This document shows positions 1 to 7,232 of a DNA stretch of 9,296 bases, piece by piece. Under the pieces are notes generated by a model. That model was given only the letters and a program-made list of their open reading frames with translations. It had not been told where the DNA came from and did not search any database. Source of the stretch: Patescibacteria group bacterium (GTDB taxonomy: Bacteria > Patescibacteriota > Patescibacteriia > Patescibacteriales > GWC2-42-12); the NCBI GenBank assembly GCA_018827685.1, contig JAHJXD010000035.1:1-9296 (forward strand), read 5' to 3'. The number at the start of each line of letters is the position of its first letter. Position 1 is the first letter of the stretch. Made by a program: the position numbers and the translations under genes.

Positions 1-5
1 ATTAT

Positions 6-1274
6 ATGTTTAAACAAGTCTTAAAATTTCCCTCGGGTTTTCTTTGGGGCGCGTCAACTTCAGCTTATCAAATTGAAGGCGGAATTACTAATGATTGGAG
101 TGAATGGGAAGAAAAAAATGCTGATCGATTGGTCAAGCAGGCTAAATTATCTTGGCAGCCTTGGCAACAAGAAAAATTCCCGGAAATGTTTAAACGTGAT
201 AATTATCTTTGCGGCCAAGCATGTAAATCATATGAGTTGTTTGGTGAAGACATAAAGTGTTTGAAAGAATTAAATTGTTCAGCATATCGCCTTAGCATTG
301 AATGGGCACGGGTTGAACCAGAAGTTGGAAAGTTTGATAAACATGTGATTGAACATTATCGTTTAATTTTAAAAACTCTTAAAGAAAATAATATAAAAGT
401 GGTTTTAACTCTTTGGCATTGGACTAATCCGGTTTGGTTAGTTAAAGAAGGAAGCTGGGAAAGCAAAAAAGTTAGGCAGTATTTTAATAGATACGCGCAA
501 TTAATCGTTAATGAGCTGGGCGATTTAGTTGATTTTTGGGTAACCCTGAATGAACCGTTAATGATAATCGGCCATGGCTATTTAGATGGTAAGTTTCCGC
601 CGAATAAAAAATTTAGCTTGGCCTTATTTAAAGTTTTTAATAATTTTGTGACTGTTCATAAAAATTGTTATAAAATTATCCATAATAAATATCCAAGCGC
701 TCAAGTTAGCATTGCTATGACTACAGGCGCTTTTACCCCGGCTAACAAATATAATCCGATTGAAATACTAATGGTTAAGATAGCTAATTATTTTCGCAAT
801 GATTGGTATATAAATAGGATAAAAGGATATTTTGATTATATAGGAGTGAATTGGTATCATCATAATCGTTTAATTTGGTATCCGCCTTTTAGAAAAAATT
901 TGAATGAAAAAATTACTGATATGGGCTGGGAGATTTATCCAAGAGGAATATATATTGTTTTAAAAAATTATCAAAAATATAAAAAACCGATTTATATTTT
1001 AGAAAACGGAATTGCCGATACTGACGATAAATTAAGGGCGAATTTTATAAAAGACCATTTGTCTTATGTTCATAAAGCTATTGGAGAAGGAGTTGAGGTT
1101 TGCGGTTATTTTTATTGGTCGCTTTTAGATAATTTTGAATGGGACAAAGGTTATTGGCTAAAGTTTGGTTTATACGCGGTTGACCATCAGACTTTTAAAC
1201 GTACTGCGCGGCCTAGCGCTAAAATTTACGCGGAAATTTGCAAGAATAATCAGGTTAAAATAAATATATGCTAA
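6..1274 (+). CDS. Glycoside hydrolase family 1 beta-glycosidase (beta-glucosidase-like)
   Basis: Predicted retaining beta-glycosidase of family GH1, removing a terminal beta-linked glucose, galactose or similar sugar from small oligosaccharides; no signal peptide is visible, so it is probably cytoplasmic. The N-terminal family signature FPSGFLWGASTSAYQIEGG lies at residues 8-26, with the sugar-binding Gln at 22. His138 is in LWHWTNP, the acid/base Glu183 is in TLNEP, the nucleophile Glu333 is in ILENG, and the sugar-binding Glu378 is in DNFEW. All key GH1 residues are therefore present and the enzyme should be active. At 422 residues it is slightly shorter than the usual 440-490. The start gives the expected family N-terminus, but only five bases precede it, so its ribosome binding site and promoter are not visible. 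Its last codons overlap guaB by 7 bases. Exact sugar specificity cannot be read from the sequence. Confidence 0.93.
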   Translation: MFKQVLKFPSGFLWGASTSAYQIEGGITNDWSEWEEKNADRLVKQAKLSWQPWQQEKFPEMFKRDNYLCGQACKSYELFGEDIKCLKELNCSAYRLSIEWARVEPEVGKFDKHVIEHYRLILKTLKENNIKVVLTLWHWTNPVWLVKEGSWESKKVRQYFNRYAQLIVNELGDLVDFWVTLNEPLMIIGHGYLDGKFPPNKKFSLALFKVFNNFVTVHKNCYKIIHNKYPSAQVSIAMTTGAFTPANKYNPIEILMVKIANYFRNDWYINRIKGYFDYIGVNWYHHNRLIWYPPFRKNLNEKITDMGWEIYPRGIYIVLKNYQKYKKPIYILENGIADTDDKLRANFIKDHLSYVHKAIGEGVEVCGYFYWSLLDNFEWDKGYWLKFGLYAVDHQTFKRTARPSAKIYAEICKNNQVKINIC

Positions 1275-2797
1275 AACAAGATTTAGTTTTAAAGAAAGAT
1301 AAATTTTTTGAAAAAATTGAGACTTTGGGCTTAGCCTTGTCTTATGGCGACGTGCGTTTAAGAACTTCGCATTCGGAAATTGCGCCCAGCCAGGTTAAGT
1401 TAAGCAGCCGCTTTTCGCGCCGGGTGCCTTTAAAAGCGCCGCTCATTAGTGCTCCTATGGATATGATAACCGAGCATAAGATGGCCATCGCTTTGGCAGT
1501 AAGCGGAGGACTGGGCATAATCCACCGGGCGCTTAAGCCCGAAGACCAAGTTAAAGAAGTTTCGCGCGTAAAATTTTATTTAAACGGTTTAATTGAAAAG
1601 CCGATTTGCGTTTCCCCGAAAGACACCATCGCCGGTGTGTTAAAAATGATAAAAGAAAAAAATTATTCCTTCCGCAGTTTTCCGGTTATCGACGTTAAAG
1701 GCAAGCTCTTGGGGCTCATGTCAAGTAACGACATAGAATTTTGCCCTGACAATAATTATCGGGCCGGGCGGGTAATGACCAAAACTAAGGATGCGGTTAC
1801 GGCCAAGGGTGCAATTTCTTTTAAGCAGGCTTATGATATCATGCGCAAAAACAAGAAAAAAATTCTGCCTTTGATTGATAAACAAAATAAGTTAGTCGGC
1901 ATGTATGTTTATTCTGATGTTAAGCGCATTGTTAGCGGCGGTTCGCCCTGGCTTAATATTGATGCTAATGGAAACTTAAGAGTGGGCGCGGCCATTGGCG
2001 TAGGCGAAGATGCTTACGAGAGGGCAGGGATGCTGGCCGAAAGAGGGGTTGATGTTTTAGTTATAGATACGGCGCACGGCGATTCAAAAGCGGTTTTAGA
2101 AACTTTAAAACAACTTAAAAAAGATTATCCTGAAATTGATATCGTGGCCGGCAATGTGTCCGAGGCCGAGTCGGCTAAACGTTTAGTTCAAGCCGGCGCT
2201 GACGGCGTTAAAGTCGGCCAAGGCCCGGGGTCAATCTGCACCACACGGGTGGTGGCCGGCATCGGCTGCCCGCAGGTGACGGCAATTTATAATTGCGCGC
2301 GCGCCTTGCGCGGTTCGGGCGTTTCGATCTGCGCCGATGGCGGCATTGAATATTCGGGCGACGCCACCGTGGCCTTAGCGGCCGGCGCCGATTCGGTCAT
2401 GCTCGGCCAGATGTTGGCTGGCACGAACGAAGCGCCAGGAGAGGTTTTTATGAGAAATGATCTGCCGGTTAAAAAGTATCGCGGCATGGGATCGCTGGCC
2501 GCTATGCAAGAAAGCCAGGCCGCAAAAGAACGTTATGGCCAAAAATACAGCGGCCAGGACAAATTAGTGCCTGAAGGCGTGGAAGCAGTCGTGCCTTATA
2601 AAGGCGCAGCGGCCAATATTATTTTTCAAACCTTGGGCGGATTGCGCAGCGGTCTGAGTTATACGGGCGCGGCTGATATCAAAGAACTTCAGGCCAAAGC
2701 CGACTTTTATTATATTTCTTCGGCCGGTTTAAGCGAGTCGCATCCGCACGGCATTATCATGGAAAAAGAAGCGCCTAATTATTTAGGCAGAATTTAG
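1268..2797 (+). CDS. guaB: Inosine-5'-monophosphate dehydrogenase
   Basis: Catalyses NAD-dependent oxidation of IMP to XMP, the first committed step of guanine nucleotide synthesis, in the cytoplasm. Length (509 residues) and order match full-length bacterial GuaB: an N-terminal part of the TIM barrel with PLISAPMDMITEHKMA near 58-73, two CBS domains at about 112-160 and 168-222, then the rest of the barrel. The active-site loop is GQGPGSICTTR, with catalytic Cys324; the usual isoleucine or valine before GPGS is glutamine. The flap Arg422-Tyr423 pair is present in KERYGQ, followed by KLVPEGVEAVVPYKG. The CBS pair normally serves as a regulatory nucleotide-binding module. The ATG lies inside the last codons of the glycosidase gene, suggesting coupled translation. 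The second half of the gene is visibly richer in G and C than its neighbours, perhaps from codon selection or a different history. Identification is secure. Confidence 0.97.
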   Translation: MLKQDLVLKKDKFFEKIETLGLALSYGDVRLRTSHSEIAPSQVKLSSRFSRRVPLKAPLISAPMDMITEHKMAIALAVSGGLGIIHRALKPEDQVKEVSRVKFYLNGLIEKPICVSPKDTIAGVLKMIKEKNYSFRSFPVIDVKGKLLGLMSSNDIEFCPDNNYRAGRVMTKTKDAVTAKGAISFKQAYDIMRKNKKKILPLIDKQNKLVGMYVYSDVKRIVSGGSPWLNIDANGNLRVGAAIGVGEDAYERAGMLAERGVDVLVIDTAHGDSKAVLETLKQLKKDYPEIDIVAGNVSEAESAKRLVQAGADGVKVGQGPGSICTTRVVAGIGCPQVTAIYNCARALRGSGVSICADGGIEYSGDATVALAAGADSVMLGQMLAGTNEAPGEVFMRNDLPVKKYRGMGSLAAMQESQAAKERYGQKYSGQDKLVPEGVEAVVPYKGAAANIIFQTLGGLRSGLSYTGAADIKELQAKADFYYISSAGLSESHPHGIIMEKEAPNYLGRI

Positions 2798-2839
2798 GGG
2801 AAAATAACGAGCAGTTAATTTTTAATCACGAAAAATTTT

Positions 2840-3691
2840 ATGCCATACAGAACAAATTTTGGAGATTTGCCTAAAGAAAATTCACAACTAAAAACCGCTA
2901 AAGTTGTAATTTTACCCGCGCCTTTTGATGGTACTTCAACATGGGGTAAAGGCGCGGACAAGGGTCCAGAAGCTATTATTGAAGCTTCGGCCAATATGGA
3001 ACTTTATGATATTGAAACCGACTCGGAAGTTTATAAAAAAAATATTTTTACAGCTAAACCTGTCGTTGAAAAGGGTAAGCCGGAAAGAATGGTAAAAAAA
3101 GTTAGGTTGGCGGCCAGTGAATTTTTAAAACAAGAAAAATTTATTATAACTTTAGGCGGCGAGCATTCCATAACTGCCGGCGTTGTTAGCGCATACGCAG
3201 ACAAGTTTAAAAATTTGTCTGTTTTGCAATTAGACGCGCATTTGGATTTGCGGCAAGAATATCTTGGTTCAAAATATAGCCATGCCAGCGTGATGTCGCG
3301 CGTCCGCGAATTATGCCCGATCGCGCAGGTTGGTGTTAGAAGCATGGATATAACAGAGAAACCGTTTATTGACAAAACACGAGTTTTCTTTGCAGAAAAT
3401 ATTTATAATAAAACCGACTGGCAGGACAAAGCGATTGCTAAATTAACAGATAAAGTTTATATAACGATCGATTTAGATGTGTTTGACCCGTCAGTTTTAC
3501 CTTCTACCGGAACGCCTGAACCCGGAGGATTGGGCTGGTATCAAGTTTTGAATTTTTTAAAAAGAGTTTGTGAAAAAAAACAAGTAATAGGTTTTGATAT
3601 TGTTGAATTATGTCCGAATAAAAATGAAAAGTCCTCTGATTTTTTAGCGGCTAAATTAATTTATAAATTATTAAGTTATAAATTTCATTAA
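2840..3691 (+). CDS. speB: Agmatinase-type ureohydrolase (agmatinase)
   Basis: Member of the arginase/agmatinase family of dinuclear manganese hydrolases; the best assignment is agmatinase, which splits agmatine into putrescine and urea. Metal ligands are all in place: His109 in GGEHS, Asp132, His134 and Asp136 in LDAHLDLR, and Asp211 and Asp213 in TIDLDVFDPS. The PSTGTPEPGGLGW stretch and GFDIVELCPN near the C-terminus are typical of the agmatinase branch. The protein is 283 residues, normal for the family. No Shine-Dalgarno sequence precedes the ATG; the bases before it are CGAAAAATTTT. The stop is only 6 bases from the deoxyhypusine-synthase-like gene, which supports a shared polyamine role. 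Related ureohydrolases act on N-aminopropylagmatine, guanidinobutyrate or arginine, so the exact substrate is inferred. No arginine decarboxylase, the usual agmatine source, lies in the window. Confidence 0.88.
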   Translation: MPYRTNFGDLPKENSQLKTAKVVILPAPFDGTSTWGKGADKGPEAIIEASANMELYDIETDSEVYKKNIFTAKPVVEKGKPERMVKKVRLAASEFLKQEKFIITLGGEHSITAGVVSAYADKFKNLSVLQLDAHLDLRQEYLGSKYSHASVMSRVRELCPIAQVGVRSMDITEKPFIDKTRVFFAENIYNKTDWQDKAIAKLTDKVYITIDLDVFDPSVLPSTGTPEPGGLGWYQVLNFLKRVCEKKQVIGFDIVELCPNKNEKSSDFLAAKLIYKLLSYKFH

Positions 3692-3697
3692 AAATTT

Positions 3698-4723
3698 ATG
3701 CAAAAAAAAGATTATTTAAAAGAAAAAATTAAGCATGTTGACATTAAGGCGATTAATTCAACTGAAATTATTAAGGCCATGGCAGGCATGTCGTTTTCCT
3801 CGCGCGAAACCGCTCGGGCGGCTCAGATTTTTAACTTGATGATTAAAGACAAAAATTGCAGCATCATTTTAACTTTGGCCGGCTCCACGTCCGCGGCTGG
3901 TTGCATGCAGGTTTATGTTGATATGGTGAAAGCCAATATGATTGACGCTATTGTTGCAACCGGAGCGTCTATTGTTGATATGGATTTTTTTGAAGCATTA
4001 GGGTTTAAGCATTATAAAGGCACGCCAAATGCTAATGACAGAGAACTGCGCGATTTGTATATTGATCGCATTTACGATACTTATATAAATGAAGAAGAGT
4101 TGCAAGAATGCGATAAGACCATAAAAATAATTGCCGATCAACTTGAGCCTCGCGCTTATTCTTCAAGAGAGTTTATTAAAGAAATGGGAAAATACTTGGT
4201 TAAAAAGTCAAAGAAAAAAGATTCATTGGTACAGGTTGCGTATGAACATAATGTGCCGATTTTTTGTCCGGCGTTTTCTGACAGCTCGGCTGGTTTCGGT
4301 TTGGTTTTGCATCATGTAGAAAGAAAAAAGGCTGGTAAAAAATATGTTACCATAGATTCGGTCAGCGATCTTTATGAATTGACGCAGATTAAAATGAAAG
4401 CCAAAACCACAGGTCTGTTTATGGTGGGTGGCGGTGCGCCAAAAAATTTCGCTCAGGACACGGTCATCTGCGCTGAAGTTTTAGGCATAGACACGCCTAT
4501 GCACAAATATGCTGTCCAAATTACTGTGGCTGACGCGCGCGATGGCGCTTGTTCAAGCTCAACCCTGAAAGAGGCCAGTTCCTGGGGCAAAGTTGATACA
4601 ATTTATGAGCAAATGGTTTATGCCGAAGCCACTTTGGCTTTGCCATTAATTGCCAGCTATGTTTATCATCAGGGTGATTGGAAAAAGAGAAAAAAATATA
4701 AATGGGCGAGAATTTATAAGTAA
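3698..4723 (+). CDS. Bacterial deoxyhypusine synthase-like protein
   Basis: Homologue of deoxyhypusine synthase, an NAD-dependent enzyme that transfers the aminobutyl group of spermidine to a lysine of eIF5A in eukaryotes and archaea. Bacteria have no eIF5A partner in the usual sense, so the acceptor here is unknown; another polyamine, as in the DHS-derived homospermidine synthase of plants, is one possibility. Visible motifs are LAGSTSAAGCMQVYVDMVKA (61-80), VATGASIVDMDFFEALGF (86-103), GGGAPKNF (244-251), and SSWGKV, where Lys298 matches the lysine that forms the enzyme-substrate imine (Lys329 in the human enzyme). The KHH motif of the eukaryotic enzyme is replaced by KNF, a change I associate from memory with the bacterial branch. 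Length (341 residues) is normal. The gene follows speB by 6 bases, so the two probably work on one polyamine pathway. Family assignment is firm; biochemical role is inference. Confidence 0.9.
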   Translation: MQKKDYLKEKIKHVDIKAINSTEIIKAMAGMSFSSRETARAAQIFNLMIKDKNCSIILTLAGSTSAAGCMQVYVDMVKANMIDAIVATGASIVDMDFFEALGFKHYKGTPNANDRELRDLYIDRIYDTYINEEELQECDKTIKIIADQLEPRAYSSREFIKEMGKYLVKKSKKKDSLVQVAYEHNVPIFCPAFSDSSAGFGLVLHHVERKKAGKKYVTIDSVSDLYELTQIKMKAKTTGLFMVGGGAPKNFAQDTVICAEVLGIDTPMHKYAVQITVADARDGACSSSTLKEASSWGKVDTIYEQMVYAEATLALPLIASYVYHQGDWKKRKKYKWARIYK

Positions 4724-4740
4724 AATTATTCATCAATTTT

Positions 4741-5706
4741 ATGTGGCTTTTCATTACTGTTTTCGCGTATTTCATTAACGCCGGTGTCTATATAGCTGAT
4801 AAATTTTTATTGTCCAAAAAAATCCATTCTTCTATCGCTTACGCTTTTTACGTGGGGATTTGGAGTATTTTTAATGTCTGTTTATTATTTTTCTGGCCAT
4901 GGATGCCGAATTTGCGCGAACTTGCCTTGGATTTATTAGCAGGTTTTTTATTTTTAGTGACTTTGGTGTTTTGGTATAAAGCTCTGCATCAAAGCGAAGC
5001 TTCGCGCGTGGTGCCAATCGTTGGCGCGTTAGTGCCGATTTTTAGTTTTATTTTGTCGTTTATTTTTTTGGGAGAAACTTTAAATCAACGGCAATTAATC
5101 GCTTTTATTGTTTTAATCTGCGGCGGAGTTTTAATTTCAATTAAACATACCAAAGTTTATTTATATAAAAAAGTCATAACCAGATTAAGAGAAGTTGTCG
5201 GTGATATTTTTGGCGATGTTCCTGCTGGCGCTCAACCGACTAGCCGTTTACTTGTTAATTCAGTGGCAGCCGCGGCTTTTTTCGCCGGTTATTATGTTTT
5301 AATGAAATATATTTATCTGAATCAGCCGTTTATCGGCAGTTTTGTCTATTCGCGCCTTGGCTCTTTTGTCGGCGTAATTTTAATGCTGTTTATTTCTGAA
5401 TGGCGTTATGTTATTTTTACGCAGCAGAAAGACGTTAAAACTCCTAAAAATTTATTTTACTTTTTAACGATTAGGCTTTTTGCCGCTGCCGCTTTTATCA
5501 TGATTAATTGGGCGATTAGTTTAGGCAATGTAGCTATTGTTAATGCTTTACAAGGCGTGCAATACCTATTTTTGTTTATCATAATTATATTAATTTCAAA
5601 TAAATTCCCCAAAATGTTAAATGAACAATTGGGTCGTGGAGTGTTTATTCAAAAGTTAATAGGTACAATTATGGTTTGTTTGGGGCTGTATTTGTTTATT
5701 GTGTAA
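4741..5706 (+). CDS. EamA-type (drug/metabolite transporter superfamily) membrane protein
   Basis: Integral membrane protein of 321 residues with about ten hydrophobic segments in two halves, as in the EamA/DMT exporters. The end of the first repeat reads LGETLNQRQLIAFIVLICGG (about residues 110-130), the characteristic segment of this family after a helix preceded by VPIVGALVPIFSFILS. A polar stretch of about 40 residues (roughly 140-178, ending near AGAQPTSR) separates the halves and is longer than in many relatives. The second half again ends with helices around NALQGVQYLFLFIIIILISN and a final hydrophobic segment. The substrate cannot be inferred; the superfamily includes metabolite, amino acid, nucleotide-sugar and drug carriers. 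The ATG follows the preceding gene by 17 bases without a Shine-Dalgarno sequence, and the stop overlaps the next start. Coupling to an O-antigen ligase-like gene hints at envelope glycan or precursor transport, but this is only contextual. Confidence 0.82.
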   Translation: MWLFITVFAYFINAGVYIADKFLLSKKIHSSIAYAFYVGIWSIFNVCLLFFWPWMPNLRELALDLLAGFLFLVTLVFWYKALHQSEASRVVPIVGALVPIFSFILSFIFLGETLNQRQLIAFIVLICGGVLISIKHTKVYLYKKVITRLREVVGDIFGDVPAGAQPTSRLLVNSVAAAAFFAGYYVLMKYIYLNQPFIGSFVYSRLGSFVGVILMLFISEWRYVIFTQQKDVKTPKNLFYFLTIRLFAAAAFIMINWAISLGNVAIVNALQGVQYLFLFIIIILISNKFPKMLNEQLGRGVFIQKLIGTIMVCLGLYLFIV

Positions 5707-5708
5707 TG
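5704..5708 (+). other. TAATG stop-start overlap deciding the start of the ligase-like gene
   Basis: The transporter's TAA stop shares its last A with an ATG. This fixes the likely start of the following gene by translational coupling. The open frame extends ten codons further upstream to a TTG at 5676, but that lies inside the transporter gene, is a rare start, and is less plausible. Confidence 0.75.
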
Positions 5709-7106
5709 ATTTATTTAATTATAATTTTTACAATTTTATTTTTCATTCTCGCCTGGCTCCGCCTTGATTGGGCGGTTATGTTTTTAATCGCGACCATGCC
5801 AAGTTATTTAATTAGGTTTAATATTCTGAACATACCATCAACTTTATTGGAAGTGATGATTTGGTCAGTTTTTTTAGTTTGGATAATCGCAAATTGGACG
5901 CGGATTAAAGCGAATATAGCCGAATGTTTTAAAAAAAATAACAAAAAAATTAAGATTCATTATCCGTTTGATTGGGAAATTATTTTGTTGTTATTGGTTT
6001 CATTTGCAGCCGCCGGCGTAGCTGGTTTTAGTCCAAGCGCTTTAGGAATCTGGAAAGCGTATTTTTTTGAACCAATTTTGTTTTTTATAGTTGTATTTAA
6101 TATTATACAAAAAGAGCAAGGGAAAAATAAAATTTTGTTGGCATTGGCAATGTCCGCGTTTTTAGTTTCACTTTTAGCAATATATCAAAAATTTACAGGC
6201 GCTTTAATAGATAATCCATTATGGGCAACAGAGGCTACGCGGCGGGTGGTTTCTTTTTTTGGTTATCCGAACGCTGTCGGGTTGTATTTAGGACCAATAA
6301 TATTGATTTTAGTTGGCTTGTTAACAGAGTTATTTAAAAATATTAAAAAGGATCAAACTTTCAATTTTCAAATTTTAAAAATTAATTTTATTGTTGTTTC
6401 TATAGTTTGTTCTTTATTGGCAATTTATTTTGCCAAAAGCAAGGGGGCGATGATAGGAGTAGTTGTTGGATTGTTTGTGTTTGGATTAATAATATGGAAA
6501 AAAGTAAGATGGGCGACAATAACAGTCGCGCTGATTATTTTGGCAGGCATAGTAATTTATCAGCCTGCCAGGAATTTAGTTGTTGAAAATATCACTTTAA
6601 ACAATCTGTCCGGGCAGATTAGAATAATAGGATGGCAGGAAAGTTGGGAAATGTTAAAAGATAGCCGCTTGTTAATTGGCGCAGGTTTGGCTAATTATCA
6701 AACAGCTGTCCGACAATATCATCAACCTGGTTTTTTTTATAATAGGGACGATGATCCGAATTTTCATCGTCAGACAGTTTTTAACGCCAATTACCGTCAA
6801 ACACATTGGCAGCCGTTAGAAATTTATTTATATCCGCATAATATTGTGTTAAATTTTTGGTCGGAATTGGGCCTGGCCGGCGTATTATTATTTATTTGGA
6901 TAATTGGAAAATATTTTGTTCTTGGAATTACAAACTACAAATTACAAACTACAAATTATAAATACTTAAATATCGGTTTAATATGCGCGATGGTGGCAAT
7001 AGTTACGCATGGCATCGTGGATGTTCCATACTTTAAAAATGATTTAGCAGTGATGTTTTGGCTGTTGGTCGCGATGATGAGCTTAATTAATTTTGAAACT
7101 AAATAG
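5706..7106 (+). CDS. O-antigen ligase/polymerase-like polytopic membrane protein
   Basis: Predicted member of the Wzy/WaaL-type O-antigen ligase-like family, membrane proteins that polymerise or transfer lipid-linked glycans, or glycosylate proteins, on the outer face of the cytoplasmic membrane. At 466 residues from the ATG it has about ten or more hydrophobic helices. Family-like features are FGYPNAVGLYLGPI, AKSKGAMIGVVVGL, GWQESWEMLKDSRLLIGAGL, a large soluble loop after that (about residues 325-375) with several histidines and tyrosines, and then LYPHNIVLNFWSELGLAG, the conserved His-Asn segment of the C-terminal domain. The donor and acceptor are unknown; no glycosyltransferases lie in the window. 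The loop between two late helices contains a 14-bp tandem DNA repeat read as NYKLQTTNYK. The stop lies in a small palindrome. The start is chosen because TAATG couples it to the transporter gene. Confidence 0.82.
   Translation: MIYLIIIFTILFFILAWLRLDWAVMFLIATMPSYLIRFNILNIPSTLLEVMIWSVFLVWIIANWTRIKANIAECFKKNNKKIKIHYPFDWEIILLLLVSFAAAGVAGFSPSALGIWKAYFFEPILFFIVVFNIIQKEQGKNKILLALAMSAFLVSLLAIYQKFTGALIDNPLWATEATRRVVSFFGYPNAVGLYLGPIILILVGLLTELFKNIKKDQTFNFQILKINFIVVSIVCSLLAIYFAKSKGAMIGVVVGLFVFGLIIWKKVRWATITVALIILAGIVIYQPARNLVVENITLNNLSGQIRIIGWQESWEMLKDSRLLIGAGLANYQTAVRQYHQPGFFYNRDDDPNFHRQTVFNANYRQTHWQPLEIYLYPHNIVLNFWSELGLAGVLLFIWIIGKYFVLGITNYKLQTTNYKYLNIGLICAMVAIVTHGIVDVPYFKNDLAVMFWLLVAMMSLINFETK
6927..6954 (+). 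repeat. Tandem 14-bp repeat inside the ligase-like gene
   Basis: Two exact copies of ATTACAAACTACAA lie head to tail, followed by a partial third copy (ATTATAAATAC). The unit is not a multiple of three, so the copies are read in different frames, giving the peptide NYKLQTTNYK in a loop between membrane helices. This looks like a small repeat expansion or insertion tolerated in a surface loop. Confidence 0.85.
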
Positions 7107-7110
7107 TTTC
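7095..7110. repeat. Palindrome across the stop codon of the ligase-like gene
   Basis: GAAACTA and TAGTTTC form a perfect 7-bp inverted repeat separated by two bases, with the TAG stop inside the right arm. It is AT-rich and not followed by a T run on the plus strand, so it is a weak terminator at best. Confidence 0.5.
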
Positions 7111-7232
7111 TGTGTAAAAATTATTTGTCTACAATTTTGGTGATTTATAAAATTCATACTTTAAGCCAAGTTTCCGCTGATCAAACGCTGATAATTACGC
7201 TGATCTACGCTGAAAAATAATATTTTTACACA
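7111..7232. repeat. Short intergenic element with 11-bp terminal inverted repeats
   Basis: TGTGTAAAAAT at 7111-7121 is exactly complementary to ATTTTTACACA at 7222-7232. Pairing extends further inward (ATAATT against AATAAT) after a 2-base bulge. The 122-bp unit has no coding capacity of its own, although the final codon and stop of the overlong recombinase frame fall in its right arm. It has the form of a miniature inverted-repeat element or of a long-range stem around a spacer. No target-site duplication is evident. Its nature is uncertain, but the symmetry is directly visible. Confidence 0.55.
7175..7213 (+). repeat. Four phased CGCTGA repeats
   Basis: CGCTGA occurs at 7175, 7186, 7198 and 7208, with spacings of 11, 12 and 10 bases, so all copies fall on nearly the same face of the helix. 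Three are followed by T. The spacer bases are AT-rich. This could be a multi-site protein-binding region or an intergenic repeat array. The plus-strand tRNA gene begins about 64 bases downstream. Confidence 0.6.

Noticed and set aside
3698..4723. True deoxyhypusine synthase acting on eIF5A
   Set aside because: The KHH motif is replaced by KNF and bacteria have no classical eIF5A, so only a family-level name is justified.
5676..5705. Upstream extension of the ligase-like gene to a TTG at 5676
   Set aside because: It lies inside the transporter gene, while the ATG at 5706 forms a TAATG coupling site and gives a normal hydrophobic N-terminus.
6..7106. Alternative genetic code with TGA as glycine
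   Set aside because: All six genes are full length under the standard code without internal TGA, and glycines use normal codons. The genes stop at TAA or TAG, which alone is not evidence for recoding.
7107..7232. CRISPR array
   Set aside because: The CGCTGA motifs are only 6-7 bases with 4-6 base gaps, far too short for repeats and spacers, and no cas gene is present.
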